Source: Caballeronia sp. LZ062 (GTDB lineage Bacteria; Pseudomonadota; Gammaproteobacteria; Burkholderiales; Burkholderiaceae). Taken from it: 64,000 bases of DNA. The notes below the pieces were generated by a model. That model ran no database searches and was not told the DNA's origin. It was given only the letters and a program-made list of their open reading frames with translations. The stretch is from positions 806,001-870,000 of the forward strand of contig NZ_JARTWB010000001.1 in assembly GCF_031450785.1 (NCBI RefSeq), in the 5' to 3' direction. Position numbers and translations under genes: made by a program. Each line of letters begins with the position of its first letter. The first letter of the stretch is position 1. Below are positions 17,396 to 26,375 of the stretch, piece after piece.

Positions 17396-18802
17396 ATGGC
17401 TAGCCCTAAGGAAGAGGCGCACGGCGGCCGCCAGGCGAAAAAAGCGACGGCGAGCGGCTGGATCGGCTCGGCGCTCGAGTACTACGACTTCTTCATCTAC
17501 GCGCAGGCGGCCGCGCTCATCTTTCCGCAGTTGTTCTTCCCGTCGGGCAACCCGAAGGTGGCCATCGTCGCATCGCTTGCCACTTACGGCGTGGGTTACG
17601 TCGCGCGGCCGATCGGCGCGTTCGTGCTCGGCCATCTGGGCGACACGCACGGCCGCAAGAACGTGCTCCTTATCTGCATGTTCCTGATGGGCTTTTCGAC
17701 GATGGCCGTCGGTCTCTTGCCGACGTATCAGAGCGTCGGCATGCTCGCGCCGACCTTGCTCGTCGTGCTGCGTCTGGTTCAGGGCTTCGCGGTGGCGGGC
17801 GAAATCTCCGGCGCGAGCTCGATGATTCTGGAGCACGCGCCCTTCGGCAGGCGCGGCTACTACGCGAGCTTCACGCTTCAGGGCGTGCAGGCCGGACAGA
17901 TCCTCGCGGCTGCCGTCTTCCTGCCGCTCGCCGCGTTCATGCCCGAGAGCATGTTCAATTCGTGGGGCTGGCGCGTGCCGTTCCTGCTGTCGGCGCTGGT
18001 GCTGGTGGCGGGCTACATCATCCGTCGTGAAGTTCACGAAACGCCGGCATTCTCGGCCGAAGGCGCGCACGGCGCTGTGCCCAAGTCGCCGATCAAGGAA
18101 GCGTTTGCAAACAGCACGCCCGACATGATCCGCGTGGTCTGCATGGCGCTGATGAACGTGATTCCCGTCGTTGCGACTATCTTCGGCGCGGCCTACGCAG
18201 TGCAGGCGTCCTACGGCATCGGCTTTCAGAAGAGCGTGTATCTGTGGATTCCGGTAGTCGGCAATATCCTCGCCGTGCTGGTGATTCCGTATGTCGGCAA
18301 TCTGTCCGATAAAGTGGGCCGCCGCATGCCGATGATCGTCGGTTCGCTGCTCGCGGGTCTGCTCTCGTTCGCGTATCTGTATGCCATCAGCATTCGCAAC
18401 GTGCCGCTGGCCATTGTCATGTCGCTGCTGATGTGGGGCGTCGTCTACCAGGGCTACAACGCGATCTTCCCGAGCTTCTTCCCCGAGCTGTTCCCGACGC
18501 GTTCGCGCGTCTCGGCGATGGCGATTGCGCAAAACATCGGCACGACGATCACCGCGCTTCTGCCCGCGCTCTTTGCCGCCGTCGCGCCGCCGGGATCGGC
18601 GAACATTCCGCTGACGGTCGGCGCGCTTGCATTCGGCGTGACGATCATCGCGGCGATTGCGGCGTGGTCGGCGCGCGAGACGTATCGCGTGCGTCTGGAC
18701 GATCTCGGCAAGAAAGACGCCGTGCCCATGACCGAGCAGGAATACGAGCGTATGCGCGCGGATTCGATGGCCGTCGAGAAGGTGGCGAAGGCTCACGCGT
18801 AA
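17396..18802 (+). CDS. MFS transporter, metabolite:H+ symporter (MHS) family
   Basis: 468 residues with 12 predicted membrane helices. Family hallmarks are the N-terminal ASGWIGSALEYYDFFIYAQAAAL, the loop 2-3 motif GHLGDTHGRKNVL, and the second-half counterpart GNLSDKVGRRMPM. MHS members (shikimate, alpha-ketoglutarate, proline/betaine carriers) import small organic acids or zwitterions with protons. A strong ribosome binding site (ggaga) precedes the ATG. The IclR neighbour suggests an aromatic or dicarboxylic acid substrate. Confidence 0.92.
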   Translation: MASPKEEAHGGRQAKKATASGWIGSALEYYDFFIYAQAAALIFPQLFFPSGNPKVAIVASLATYGVGYVARPIGAFVLGHLGDTHGRKNVLLICMFLMGFSTMAVGLLPTYQSVGMLAPTLLVVLRLVQGFAVAGEISGASSMILEHAPFGRRGYYASFTLQGVQAGQILAAAVFLPLAAFMPESMFNSWGWRVPFLLSALVLVAGYIIRREVHETPAFSAEGAHGAVPKSPIKEAFANSTPDMIRVVCMALMNVIPVVATIFGAAYAVQASYGIGFQKSVYLWIPVVGNILAVLVIPYVGNLSDKVGRRMPMIVGSLLAGLLSFAYLYAISIRNVPLAIVMSLLMWGVVYQGYNAIFPSFFPELFPTRSRVSAMAIAQNIGTTITALLPALFAAVAPPGSANIPLTVGALAFGVTIIAAIAAWSARETYRVRLDDLGKKDAVPMTEQEYERMRADSMAVEKVAKAHA

Positions 18803-18825
18803 GCCGACTTTGCATGTGATTCAAC

Positions 18826-18846
18826 GGGCCCTTCGGGGCCCTTTTT
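18826..18846 (+). terminator. Rho-independent terminator of the MFS gene
   Basis: GGGCCC-TTCG-GGGCCC forms a perfect stem with a stable UUCG-type loop, followed directly by five T residues; it starts 24 bp after the MFS stop codon. Confidence 0.85.
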
Positions 18847-18897
18847 ATTGCTTCGCGATAACATGCGAGCCATTCGTTCCATGACGCGGAGGCATGA

Positions 18898-19812
18898 ATG
18901 GCGGGGTTCAACGAGCGCATCCTGAACGGCATCAGCGTCTTCGCGGCGATCGTCGATGCGGGCACGTTCGCCGCAGCCGGCGACAAGCTCGGCATGTCGC
19001 AGCCGGGCGTGAGCCGCGCCATCGCGCGGCTCGAAGCGCGCCTGAAGATTCGCCTGTTCGACCGGACGACGCGCACGGTTTCGCTCACCGACGATGGCCG
19101 CCGCTTCTTCGAACAAGTCATGCCGCATCTCGTCGGTCTGGAAGAAGCGGCCGCGACGGCGTCCGGCAGCGCGACGGCCGTGCGCGGGCGATTGCGCGTG
19201 AACGTCGATCCGATCTTCTCGCGGCTCGTGCTCGGACCGAAGCTCGAAGCGTTCATGGAAGCGCATCCGGAACTCGAGCTCGAATTGCTGACGCGCGACC
19301 GTCTGGGCGACATGATCGCCGAAGGTTTCGACCTCGCCGTGCGCTTCGGCGAGCCGCGCAATTCGAGTCTCGTCGCGCGCAAGCTGCTCGATACGCCGGT
19401 GCGCACGGTAGCCGCGCCGTCGTATATCGCGCGATACGGCCGGCCCGCGACGCCGCAGACGCTCGCGAGCGGCGCGCACACGTGCATCGAATTCCGTGAT
19501 CCCGAGACGGGGCGGCCGTTTCCGTGGGAGTTTCATCGCAAGAAGAAGCGCCTGACCGTGGAAACGCGCGGGCACCTCACGCTGAACGATCCGGGCACGA
19601 TGCTGAGCGCGTGTCTCTCGGGATACGGCATCGCGCAGATACTCGAACTCGGTCACGCGCATCTGATGGCGGAGGGCCAGCTCATCGACCTGTTTCCGGA
19701 CTGGCCCGACGAGCGGTTTCCGCTCTATGCGTTTCATCCGTCGCGGCATCATCCGCCGGCGAAAACGCGGGCGTTTCTGGATCTCGTGATTGCGTTGACG
19801 GGCGAGCGTTAG
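18898..19812 (+). CDS. LysR family transcriptional regulator
   Basis: 304 residues, ribosome binding site ggagg. The N-terminal winged helix includes GTFAAAGDKLGMSQPGVSRAIARLEARLKIRLFDRTTR; the rest is a standard LysR effector domain. It stands alone between a terminated MFS gene and a convergent small gene, so its target is not evident. Confidence 0.88.
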   Translation: MAGFNERILNGISVFAAIVDAGTFAAAGDKLGMSQPGVSRAIARLEARLKIRLFDRTTRTVSLTDDGRRFFEQVMPHLVGLEEAAATASGSATAVRGRLRVNVDPIFSRLVLGPKLEAFMEAHPELELELLTRDRLGDMIAEGFDLAVRFGEPRNSSLVARKLLDTPVRTVAAPSYIARYGRPATPQTLASGAHTCIEFRDPETGRPFPWEFHRKKKRLTVETRGHLTLNDPGTMLSACLSGYGIAQILELGHAHLMAEGQLIDLFPDWPDERFPLYAFHPSRHHPPAKTRAFLDLVIALTGER

Positions 19813-19825
19813 CCGGATTGCGGCA

Positions 19826-20047
19826 TTAGCGCGCGCAAGCATCCGGCCGCGCCTTCGTGCCGCGACGCTCCGGCGGCACCTTGCAGTTGTCGACGCGCTG
19901 TTCGTCGCTGGCCTTGTCGCCGAGCCGTTCCTTGAGCGTCTTCGGCTCGGAGGCGGCCGCGGCGCTGGCGGCGTCGTCGGCATGTGCGATTGGAGCCGCT
20001 GTCAGACCGATCAGCAAGACAGCCATATGAGAGTAGCGATTCATCAT
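19826..20047 (-). CDS. Small predicted secreted/periplasmic protein
   Basis: 73 residues with a signal peptide (hydrophobic segment MAVLLIGLTAAPIAHA, cleavage expected after AHA). The mature part is about 50 polar residues with two cysteines near the end, suggesting a possible disulfide. The minus-strand ribosome binding site (gagg) is placed 8-10 bases before the ATG. Directly downstream of, and on the same strand as, the qseBC-type genes (28 bp from the kinase stop), so it is probably the last gene of that operon. Function unknown. Confidence 0.65.
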   Translation of the reverse strand: MMNRYSHMAVLLIGLTAAPIAHADDAASAAAASEPKTLKERLGDKASDEQRVDNCKVPPERRGTKARPDACAR

Positions 20048-20074
20048 GATCGGCCTCGTCGAAAGGCTCGAGTT

Positions 20075-21454
20075 TCACCGCATCGCGACCGCCGCGCCTT
20101 CCGTCTCTTGCGCTTTCGTTTCGACGCCGCGCAGGCCGCGCACCGACACCGCGAGCCCGCTCGCGCCCTTGCGATTCTCGACCGTGAAGCTCGCCTGATG
20201 CCGCTGCGCCACGCGCAGCGCTATCGCAAGCCCGAGCCCGCTACCCTGTCCGTGCGTCCCCGCGCCGCGATAAAACCGGTCGCACGCGCGTTCGATCTCG
20301 TCGGGCGGAATGCCGGGGCCGGTATCGAGCACCGTCAGCGCGATGCCATCGGCGTCGCGGCGCAGCCGTACATCGACGCGTCCGCCGGGCGGCGTATGCC
20401 GGATCGCGTTGTCGAGCAGATTGTTGAGGAGCACCGCCAGCGCGTGCGTGTCGCCCAAAATCGCATACGCGTCCTGCTCGCCGCGCGCGGCTTCCAGTTC
20501 GAGGCCGAGGTCGATCGACTTCGCTTCCGCGATCAACGAAAAATCGGACACACGCGTTTCGCACAACGTGCGCAGGCTCATCGGGCCGATTGCCGCCTCG
20601 CGTGCCGCGTCCTCGCGCGCCATGCTGAGCAACTGCTGCGCGAGGTGAATCAGCCGGTTCAGCCGGCCGTCGATCTTGCCGACGGTCGCCGCGTCCACTC
20701 TCAGCGAGCCGTCGCTGATGGCGCCCTGAATCTGCAATTTGAGCGCCGTGAGCGGCGTGCGGAGTTCGTGAGCGGCATCCGCGACGAACGTTCGTTGCGC
20801 TTCCGAGGCATCGGAAAGGCGCGCGAGCAGGCCGTTCAACGCATCGACGAGCGGACGCAGCTCGACGGGCATTCGCTCGGCCTGCGACATCGGCGCGAGC
20901 GATTCCGGCGAGCGCGCGGCCAGCGAGCGCGAGAGCCCGCGCACCGGCGCAAGCCCGCGCGCCACGACGACGAGCACGATCACGACGACGACCGGAAACA
21001 ACAAAAGCAGCGGCCAGATGGTGTGCAGCGCGAGCGAAATGGCCATGTCGTCGCGGACGAAATACGGCTGGGCCACCTGCACGAAGCGGTCCGGCAGCGT
21101 CATGCCGAACGCACGCCAGCGGTAGCCTTCGCGCTCGCCGGACCGAAAACCGTCGCCGAAACGCGGCAGCGCGGGCTCGTGAGGCGAGTGATAGATGAGC
21201 CGCCCGGTCTTGTCCCAGATGTCGATCACGAGCCGGTCGTCGGCGATGCCTGCCAGTTCGTGACTGCGGCCTTCGGCGACATCGGCCGCGCCGATGTTGC
21301 CCGGCAGCGAGACTGCCACGGTGCGCAGTTCGTAGTCGAAGAGTTCGCCTGCCTCCAGCCGCGCCATGTGGAAAATGCCATAGCCCGCGAGCAGACACGT
21401 CACTGCAAGTCCGCAGATGAGCCAGCCGAGCAGCCAGCGCCGGATGGAGTTCAT
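20075..21454 (-). CDS. Two-component sensor histidine kinase, QseC/PmrB-like
   Basis: 459 residues. Two membrane helices (about 7-27 and 148-165) flank a periplasmic domain of ~120 residues. HAMP-like linker, then the H-box AAHELRTPL with the phosphorylated His at about residue 229, and the N, G1 and G2 ATP-binding boxes (NNLLDNAIRHTP, DTGPGIP, GSGLGLAI). The first base of its gene overlaps the regulator stop as ATGA. QseC/PmrB kinases sense periplasmic cues such as cations, peptides or catecholamines; the signal here is not known. Confidence 0.92.
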   Translation of the reverse strand: MNSIRRWLLGWLICGLAVTCLLAGYGIFHMARLEAGELFDYELRTVAVSLPGNIGAADVAEGRSHELAGIADDRLVIDIWDKTGRLIYHSPHEPALPRFGDGFRSGEREGYRWRAFGMTLPDRFVQVAQPYFVRDDMAISLALHTIWPLLLLFPVVVVIVLVVVARGLAPVRGLSRSLAARSPESLAPMSQAERMPVELRPLVDALNGLLARLSDASEAQRTFVADAAHELRTPLTALKLQIQGAISDGSLRVDAATVGKIDGRLNRLIHLAQQLLSMAREDAAREAAIGPMSLRTLCETRVSDFSLIAEAKSIDLGLELEAARGEQDAYAILGDTHALAVLLNNLLDNAIRHTPPGGRVDVRLRRDADGIALTVLDTGPGIPPDEIERACDRFYRGAGTHGQGSGLGLAIALRVAQRHQASFTVENRKGASGLAVSVRGLRGVETKAQETEGAAVAMR

Positions 21455-22113
21455 CCGAGTCCTTTCAGCCGATAACCGACGCCGCGCACGGTCACGATCT
21501 GCTCCGCGCCGATCTTGCGCCGCAAGCTATGCACGTGCACTTCGATGGTGTTGCTGCCCACTTCTTCGCCCCATCCATAGAGTTTCTCTTCGAGTTCCGA
21601 GCGGCGGAACACGCGCGACGGCTCCTCGATCAGCGCCTGCAACAACGCGAATTCGCGCGGCACGAGATTCAGCGCGACGCCGGCCTTCGCGGCTTCGTGC
21701 GCGGCGGGATCGAGCGACAGATCGCCGTGCGTATAGACGAGCTGAGTGTGACCCGTGCGGCGGCGCAGCAGCGCGCGCACGCGGGCGGCGAGTTCGTCGA
21801 GGTCGAAAGGCTTCAGCAGATAGTCGTCGGCGCCGGCGTCGAGGCCGCGGATGCGGTCGTCCACCGCGTCGCGCGCGGTGAGAATCATCACGGGCGCATT
21901 GCCGCCGTTCTTGCGGTAGCCGCCGAGCAGATCGAGGCCATCGCGTTTCGGCAAGGTGAGGTCCAGCAGCACGAGGTCGTACACGTCATTGCCGAGCGAC
22001 AGTTCAGCCGCACGGCCATCCTGCGCCCAATCCACGGTGTAGCTCGAACGGCGCAACGCGGCCAGCACCGTCTCGGCAATCATCTCGTCGTCCTCAACCA
22101 AAAGCAGGCGCAT
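21451..22113 (-). CDS. OmpR-family response regulator, QseB/PmrA-like
   Basis: 220 residues from the ATG at 22113, which has a ribosome binding site ggggaa and matches the family N-terminus MRLLLVEDDEMI; an upstream start at 22170 would run into the regulatory boxes. Receiver domain with acidic pocket EDD, phospho-acceptor Asp at ~51 (LVLLDLTLP) and KPFD lysine; C-terminal winged helix with SNTIEVHVHSLRRKIG. Operon with the kinase (ATGA overlap). Two CTTAAG-type direct repeats upstream argue for autoregulation. Confidence 0.93.
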   Translation of the reverse strand: MRLLLVEDDEMIAETVLAALRRSSYTVDWAQDGRAAELSLGNDVYDLVLLDLTLPKRDGLDLLGGYRKNGGNAPVMILTARDAVDDRIRGLDAGADDYLLKPFDLDELAARVRALLRRRTGHTQLVYTHGDLSLDPAAHEAAKAGVALNLVPREFALLQALIEEPSRVFRRSELEEKLYGWGEEVGSNTIEVHVHSLRRKIGAEQIVTVRGVGYRLKGLG

Positions 22114-22158
22114 GCGTTTCCCCAAGCTGAACTTCGCGGCCATTCTCCTTGCGGCTTG

Positions 22159-22175
22159 CTTAAGCGGCACTTAAC
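22159..22175. promoter_or_regulatory. PmrA/QseB-like box 1
   Basis: CTTAAGCGGCACTTAAC has two half-sites at 11-bp spacing (CTTAAG-N5-CTTAAC), the arrangement known for PmrA/BasR and QseB regulators. It sits about 45 bp upstream of the response regulator start. Confidence 0.75.
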
Positions 22176-22189
22176 GCCGCAGGGCGCAG

Positions 22190-22206
22190 CTTAAGCATCG
22201 CATAAG
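22190..22206. promoter_or_regulatory. PmrA/QseB-like box 2
   Basis: CTTAAGCATCGCATAAG repeats the same CTTAAG-N5 pattern with one mismatch in the second half-site, 31 bp (three turns) from box 1, so two dimers could bind the same face of the DNA. Confidence 0.7.
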
Positions 22207-22590
22207 CATGCAGCCCGCACTATACCGCTAGACGCGCCGCACGCCGTGCGCTCGGGCCATGGCGATGCAGGCGGTGCTCTTCGCGCCATGCGTCGCGGCT
22301 TCTGATGCGGTGCGGGTCGCTGTCTGACGATGCCCCAGCCACCTCGACGCGCTGCAATCACTCACGCTGTTCACGGCGACTGTCGTCAGCGAGGCGGGCG
22401 TGACGCTCGTCATGCGCCGCCGCGAATGACCGGTGCGCGGTCAGCCTCCATCTCGACGATGCGGGCGGCTGCTCGTCCAATTGCATCCTGCCGAAAGCCG
22501 GCGTGGCAGCGCATGCCGCTGTCATCCCGCGCGTCTTCGGCGAGAAGTCCACGCGGTCGGGCGTGACTCGGAACTCGCCCGGTCCGGTTG

Positions 22591-22621
22591 GAGCCCGGCT
22601 CTTCGCCGGGCTCTTTTTTTT
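22591..22621 (+). terminator. Orphan Rho-independent terminator
   Basis: GAGCCCGGC-TCTTC-GCCGGGCTC followed by a run of seven or more T residues is a textbook terminator, but no recognisable gene ends before it on this strand. It implies a transcript or former gene in 22.3-22.6 kb. Confidence 0.75.
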
Positions 22622-22649
22622 GTCCCGATGCCTGGTTGTCACGCGCTGA

Positions 22650-22666
22650 GGTGAGGGTTTTCGGGA
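22650..22666 (+). repeat. Rep-iteron-like motif outside the origin (22.7-kb pair, copy 1)
   Basis: GGTGAGGGTTTTCGGGA fits the iteron consensus and is preceded by gctga, as in copy 2. It differs only in the last base from the origin copy at 36887. Confidence 0.75.
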
Positions 22667-22712
22667 ACTGCACGGAAGAAGCGCCCGGCAACGGGCTTCG
22701 CAGCGTGGCTGA

Positions 22713-22729
22713 GGTGAGAGTTTTCGGGA
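22713..22729 (+). repeat. Rep-iteron-like motif outside the origin (22.7-kb pair, copy 2)
   Basis: GGTGAGAGTTTTCGGGA is identical to the origin iteron at 37066. It is offset 63 bp (six turns) from copy 1, in the same orientation. Confidence 0.8.
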
Positions 22730-23068
22730 TTAGGCGCGCTGTGGCCTGTCCGCGTGACATCGCCGGCTCGCCGGATAGCCCGTCGTGTCTCGCTACGCTT
22801 CGTCGCCGCGCGGTCGCGCTTGTCTCAGCAAGCACTCCCCGCATCTACGAGTGATTTCCGTCCAGTGACTGCGCGCGTCCGGACTAATTCGCCTTCGCGC
22901 GTGCGCTTTCGCAGTTGCGACGCGGCGCCTCTGACCTTGCTGGAACAGTACGCCGCGACGCCACGCAGTAGGGACAAGCGAGAATCGCGGTTACGGACCC
23001 ATGTGCTATAACTTTTTTTCGCACCTTGTGCGCTCATCCGATGCTTCGTTAACCTGACGGTGGAAATC

Positions 23069-23662
23069 ATGATGCAAAGACGAATTCTCGTGACGGCATC
23101 TACCGCCGTCCTCGCGCTGAGTTGCCTCGCACTGGATGGCTGCACGACCAACCGAAACGCAGGCGCCGAACACGCAGCGGGTGCCGCCGATCAGCGGCGA
23201 TCCATCGACGCAGATGTGGACGGCACGATACAGCGGCTCTATGCGAGCGTCCCCGGTTCGCGGGAACTGGTCAGCAAGGCGCGCGGCGTCCTGGTGTTTC
23301 CGTCGGTGCTCCAGGCCGGCTTCGTGGTCGGTGCCGAATACGGCAAGGGCGCGCTGCGCGTGGGCGGGAACACCGTCGGCTACTACAGCACGACTTCCGG
23401 CTCGTTCGGCTTGCAGGCCGGTGCGCAATCGAAGGCGCTTATCTTTCTCTTCATGACGCAGGACGCGCTCGAGAAGTTCCGCAACTCCAATGGATGGTCG
23501 GCGGGTGCCGACGCTTCGGTGGCGCTCCTCAAAATGGGCGCGAACGGCACGGTCGACACGAACACCGCCACGAAGCCGGTGACGGCAATCGTGCTGACGA
23601 ACGCGGGCCTGATGGCGGATGCCTCGCTTCAAGGCACCAAGATAAGCCGGCTCTCCGAATGA
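23069..23662 (+). CDS. SYLF/Ysc84 domain lipoprotein
   Basis: About 197 residues; start at the ATG at 23069 (a second ATG follows at 23072; ribosome binding site ggtgga). A lipoprotein signal ends at the lipobox LALDGC, then a SYLF (Ysc84, lipid-binding) domain with the characteristic ARGVLVFPSVLQAGFVVGAEYGKGALRV and YYSTTSGSFGLQAGAQSKALIFLFMTQDAL. In bacteria such proteins sit in the periplasm or outer membrane inner leaflet and bind phospholipid; the role is unclear. Monocistronic. Confidence 0.88.
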   Translation: MMQRRILVTASTAVLALSCLALDGCTTNRNAGAEHAAGAADQRRSIDADVDGTIQRLYASVPGSRELVSKARGVLVFPSVLQAGFVVGAEYGKGALRVGGNTVGYYSTTSGSFGLQAGAQSKALIFLFMTQDALEKFRNSNGWSAGADASVALLKMGANGTVDTNTATKPVTAIVLTNAGLMADASLQGTKISRLSE

Positions 23663-23772
23663 TTGCGCGGTGCCCGCGACGAGCGCGTTCGTGGGAACGC
23701 CCATGAGATGAGCGTGCTATCGCCCTCGTTGGCGCGCGCATCGCCAACGCGCCGTCGCGAGCCTTGCATTTC

Positions 23773-24462
23773 TCATGAATCGCAAGCGACGATGCGATCG
23801 GCGACCGCAAGAAGACTCGGCTCGATAATGTCCGGTTGCTCGCCCCATGGCAAAGGCGCGTTGCCGCGTCGTGTGACGAGCGCTGCGGCCCAGCCCGCCG
23901 CCTGCGCGCCCGTGGTGTCCCAGACATGCGCTGCAATCAACCGCAGGCGCGCTGGGTCGGCGCCAAGCCCTCGCGCAGTTTCGGTGTAGACGGCAAGCGC
24001 AGGCTTGAATTGATGTAGCGGGTCGACGGACAACACTTCGTCGAAGTAGTGCCGGATGCCGGCTTGCGACAGTGCTCCCTCACTCGATTCCTTCGGCGAA
24101 TTCGAAAGGCTCACCATGCGAAAGCCAGCGCCCGCGAGCTTGTCGAGAGCCGGAGCGACGTCAGCGTGTGGAGGTAGCGCCTTCAGCGTCGCGGTGAACT
24201 CGTCGATGTCGTCATCGCGCACGTGGACATCGCACGTTTGCGCGAGCATCTTCAAGACCGCCACCGCCAGCGTCCCGAAGTCCACATAACGCCCGCTCAG
24301 CGTGAGTGCCTGAGAGTAAAGGATTTGCTGATCGAACCAGCGACGCATTGAACAACCGCCAGAGAAGGTTCGAGCGAAGAACGGCTCTAACGCCTCGATA
24401 TCCAGGAGCGTTTCATTCACGTCGAATACGAGAATGCGCTCCCGGTTGTTCGCTAGCGGCAT
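23773..24462 (-). CDS. (S)-2-haloacid dehalogenase, type II (HAD superfamily)
   Basis: 229 residues; strong ribosome binding site aagga before the ATG at 24462. HAD motifs are FDVNETLLD with the nucleophilic Asp near residue 14, SLSNSP (motif II), the lysine of HQFKPALAVY, and AHVWDTTGAQAAGWAAALVTR (motif III/IV region). Motif order and length match type II L-2-haloacid dehalogenases, which hydrolyse S-2-haloacids to R-2-hydroxyacids. Many homologues act on unknown substrates, so the halide specificity is only inferred. Confidence 0.88.
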   Translation of the reverse strand: MPLANNRERILVFDVNETLLDIEALEPFFARTFSGGCSMRRWFDQQILYSQALTLSGRYVDFGTLAVAVLKMLAQTCDVHVRDDDIDEFTATLKALPPHADVAPALDKLAGAGFRMVSLSNSPKESSEGALSQAGIRHYFDEVLSVDPLHQFKPALAVYTETARGLGADPARLRLIAAHVWDTTGAQAAGWAAALVTRRGNAPLPWGEQPDIIEPSLLAVADRIVACDS

Positions 24463-24503
24463 GGAAACTCCTTGGAAGTCGTGGGATGCGGGTCGAGAGT
24501 TCG

Positions 24504-25697
24504 CTACTGCTTCGCAGCCGACAATGGGTTCGGTAATCTGACGGTAAAAGTCGTGCCTGTTTCCCGCGCGGATGCGACTGAAACCGATCCGCCATGTGCA
24601 TCGGCCACCTGCTTGACGATGAAGAGGCCGAGTCCGATGCCGCCTCTTGGTGTTCGCGCGTGCGCCGAGCTATCGGGCAATCGTCTGAGCGGATCGAAAA
24701 TGTCCACATGATTCGCTGCTGGGATCGGCTCGCCGATGTTATGCACGTCGAGCCGCACCCATTCATCCGTCTCCGCTACAGTGATCGTCACCGGTGTATC
24801 GGCGGCTCCATGTGCGAGCGCATTGCCCACGAGGTTCGAGACCACCTGCCGCACCCGCGCACGGTCCCAGTAACCGTCCAGCGATGGGTCAGCATTGAGG
24901 TCTATCTGCCGATCCGGATGAAGCGCCCTCAACTCGCCGACCGCGTCCTCACACACTTCGCGCAAAGACATATGGACAGGCGCAATCTCCAACTGCCCGC
25001 CCATTCTCACTTGCGCGAAGTCCAGCAGGTCGCCCACCATCTTCTCCATGATGTTCGCACTGCTAATAATACGGCTTGCTGCCATCGCTCCTGGATCGCC
25101 CAATGCCTCGCCGCGCAGAAGGTAATGTGCGGACATGACGATAGCGCCCAGCGGATTGCGCAAGTCATGTGCGATCATTCCTGAAAGTAATTCGCGCGAG
25201 CGTTGACTGCGCTCGCTGTACCAGGTAATCGACTCCGTCAGCGCCTGATCAATCGCTTCATTGAAGCGAACGACCTCTTCGACCGCCGTCGCGGGGTCGC
25301 CGACGCCCGCCGCGCGCCATCGTCGCAACACGCTTGCTCGCAAGGCGCGGTATTCAGCCGCGATCTCGATCAACGAAAAGTTGGCCTCGAGACGGTCGCG
25401 CGCGTGCTCCTTCGCATCTTCAGTGAGCGACGGCGAGTTCTCCGGCGCATCGCCGCGGCTTTTGCCCGAACGTTCGGACTCACCTTGCTCCGAATCCATA
25501 TCCTCCGCAATGTGTTTCAGCAGTTCGCTGGCGAGGTCACGCAGTGCTTCGTGAGGCAATTGTTTCGCGCTTTCGAGGTGACTACGCGCGAAGTCCGCGA
25601 ACTCGTCGACGATAGCGTCTCTATCCGCGCGAATGTAGTCCGAGAGGGAGACTTGGTCATGCTCGCTACCCGCATCTGCCGAGGCTTGTTTGCGCAT
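24504..25697 (-). CDS. Soluble sensor histidine kinase with RsbRD-like N-terminal domain
   Basis: 397 residues and no membrane helix. The N-terminal ~160 residues are helical and acidic, resembling the RsbR/RsbT co-antagonist type sensory region (LEANFSLIEIAAEYRALRASVLRRW). The kinase core has the H-box MIAHDLRNPLGAIVMSAHYLLRG with His at 177, the N-box VSNLVGNALAHG and the G2 box GGIGLGLFIVKQVADAHGG. No response regulator is next to it, so it is an orphan kinase that may act on a distant partner. HAD dehalogenase follows on the same strand after 41 bp and could share the transcript. Confidence 0.88.
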   Translation of the reverse strand: MRKQASADAGSEHDQVSLSDYIRADRDAIVDEFADFARSHLESAKQLPHEALRDLASELLKHIAEDMDSEQGESERSGKSRGDAPENSPSLTEDAKEHARDRLEANFSLIEIAAEYRALRASVLRRWRAAGVGDPATAVEEVVRFNEAIDQALTESITWYSERSQRSRELLSGMIAHDLRNPLGAIVMSAHYLLRGEALGDPGAMAASRIISSANIMEKMVGDLLDFAQVRMGGQLEIAPVHMSLREVCEDAVGELRALHPDRQIDLNADPSLDGYWDRARVRQVVSNLVGNALAHGAADTPVTITVAETDEWVRLDVHNIGEPIPAANHVDIFDPLRRLPDSSAHARTPRGGIGLGLFIVKQVADAHGGSVSVASARETGTTFTVRLPNPLSAAKQ

Positions 25698-26375
25698 TCT
25701 CGCGTCCTGTCATGACAGCGGTTCCTGTGCGTCAGCAGGCGCTATGCCGCATGACCCGCGGCGAGTGAGTCGGGGCGAGTTCTGCGAAAGGCTTGCTCTC
25801 GATGGGGGCTGTTTGAGGCGATTATTCACGCGAACTCGTGCTCGATGGTTGAAACGCAAGACGCTCATGTTTTTGGCCTTGGCAGCTTCTTTTTCGCCGC
25901 TGCGTGGTTTTCAGCGGCCCGCGTAGATGCGCCGCACGAGCCTTTCGGCGGGCGTCCGTTCTTAGACATCGGAGTGCGTGTCGACTTTCTTTGCGTGGGC
26001 GCCTCGATCGAGTTTGGCGTGCCGAGACGGTCGTTCCCGACGTTGGAACGGCTTGTGTCGTCGACGTTGAGACGAGCGGAACTGCGTGATCTCGCGCATG
26101 ATCTCGCTAGCGAAGCCGCTCGCGGATTGCAGCTTGATCGTGTTGAAATACATGACGGTTGTGCCCGCGCGCCCGGTCGACTCATGCGCGGCCGAAGTTT
26201 TCAGGAGAGACCAGCTCACCGTAAAGTCCAGCACCGCCGGTCGGAAACGGTGGACGTTGAAGGAGGCTTTGGAAACGCTGTCTTTGCCACGCTTGTTTTT
26301 TGCTTGGCTACGCTATCCTTTTCGGACCGCTGACGGGAGGCGCCGTCGCTGGATGGAACCGTCGAGCCGACTCCT
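25698..26375. other. Gene-free stretch of about 680 bp
   Basis: Several overlapping open frames exist on both strands, but none has family features, a plausible ribosome binding site or coherent composition. One minus-strand frame (25865-26185) ends in a Lys/Pro-rich basic tail and could be a decayed or unrecognised DNA-binding protein, but I cannot support it as a gene. Confidence 0.45.

Larger units (their letters stand above)
22207..23068. other. Gene-sparse intergenic region of about 860 bp
   Basis: Apart from a terminator-like hairpin near 22600 and two iteron-like 17-mers (22650 and 22713), I see nothing I can support. The open frames have no family features and no good ribosome binding sites. 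The sequence before the hairpin may be the remains of a decayed gene. Confidence 0.5.

Noticed and set aside
21870..21888. GGTGAGAATCATCACGGGC as an iteron
   Set aside because: Blocks are one base out of register and the final base does not fit; inside the response regulator gene.
25845..26333. Plus-strand frame of 162 codons and overlapping basic minus-strand frames
   Set aside because: No ribosome binding site or recognisable pattern, and mutually overlapping in several frames.
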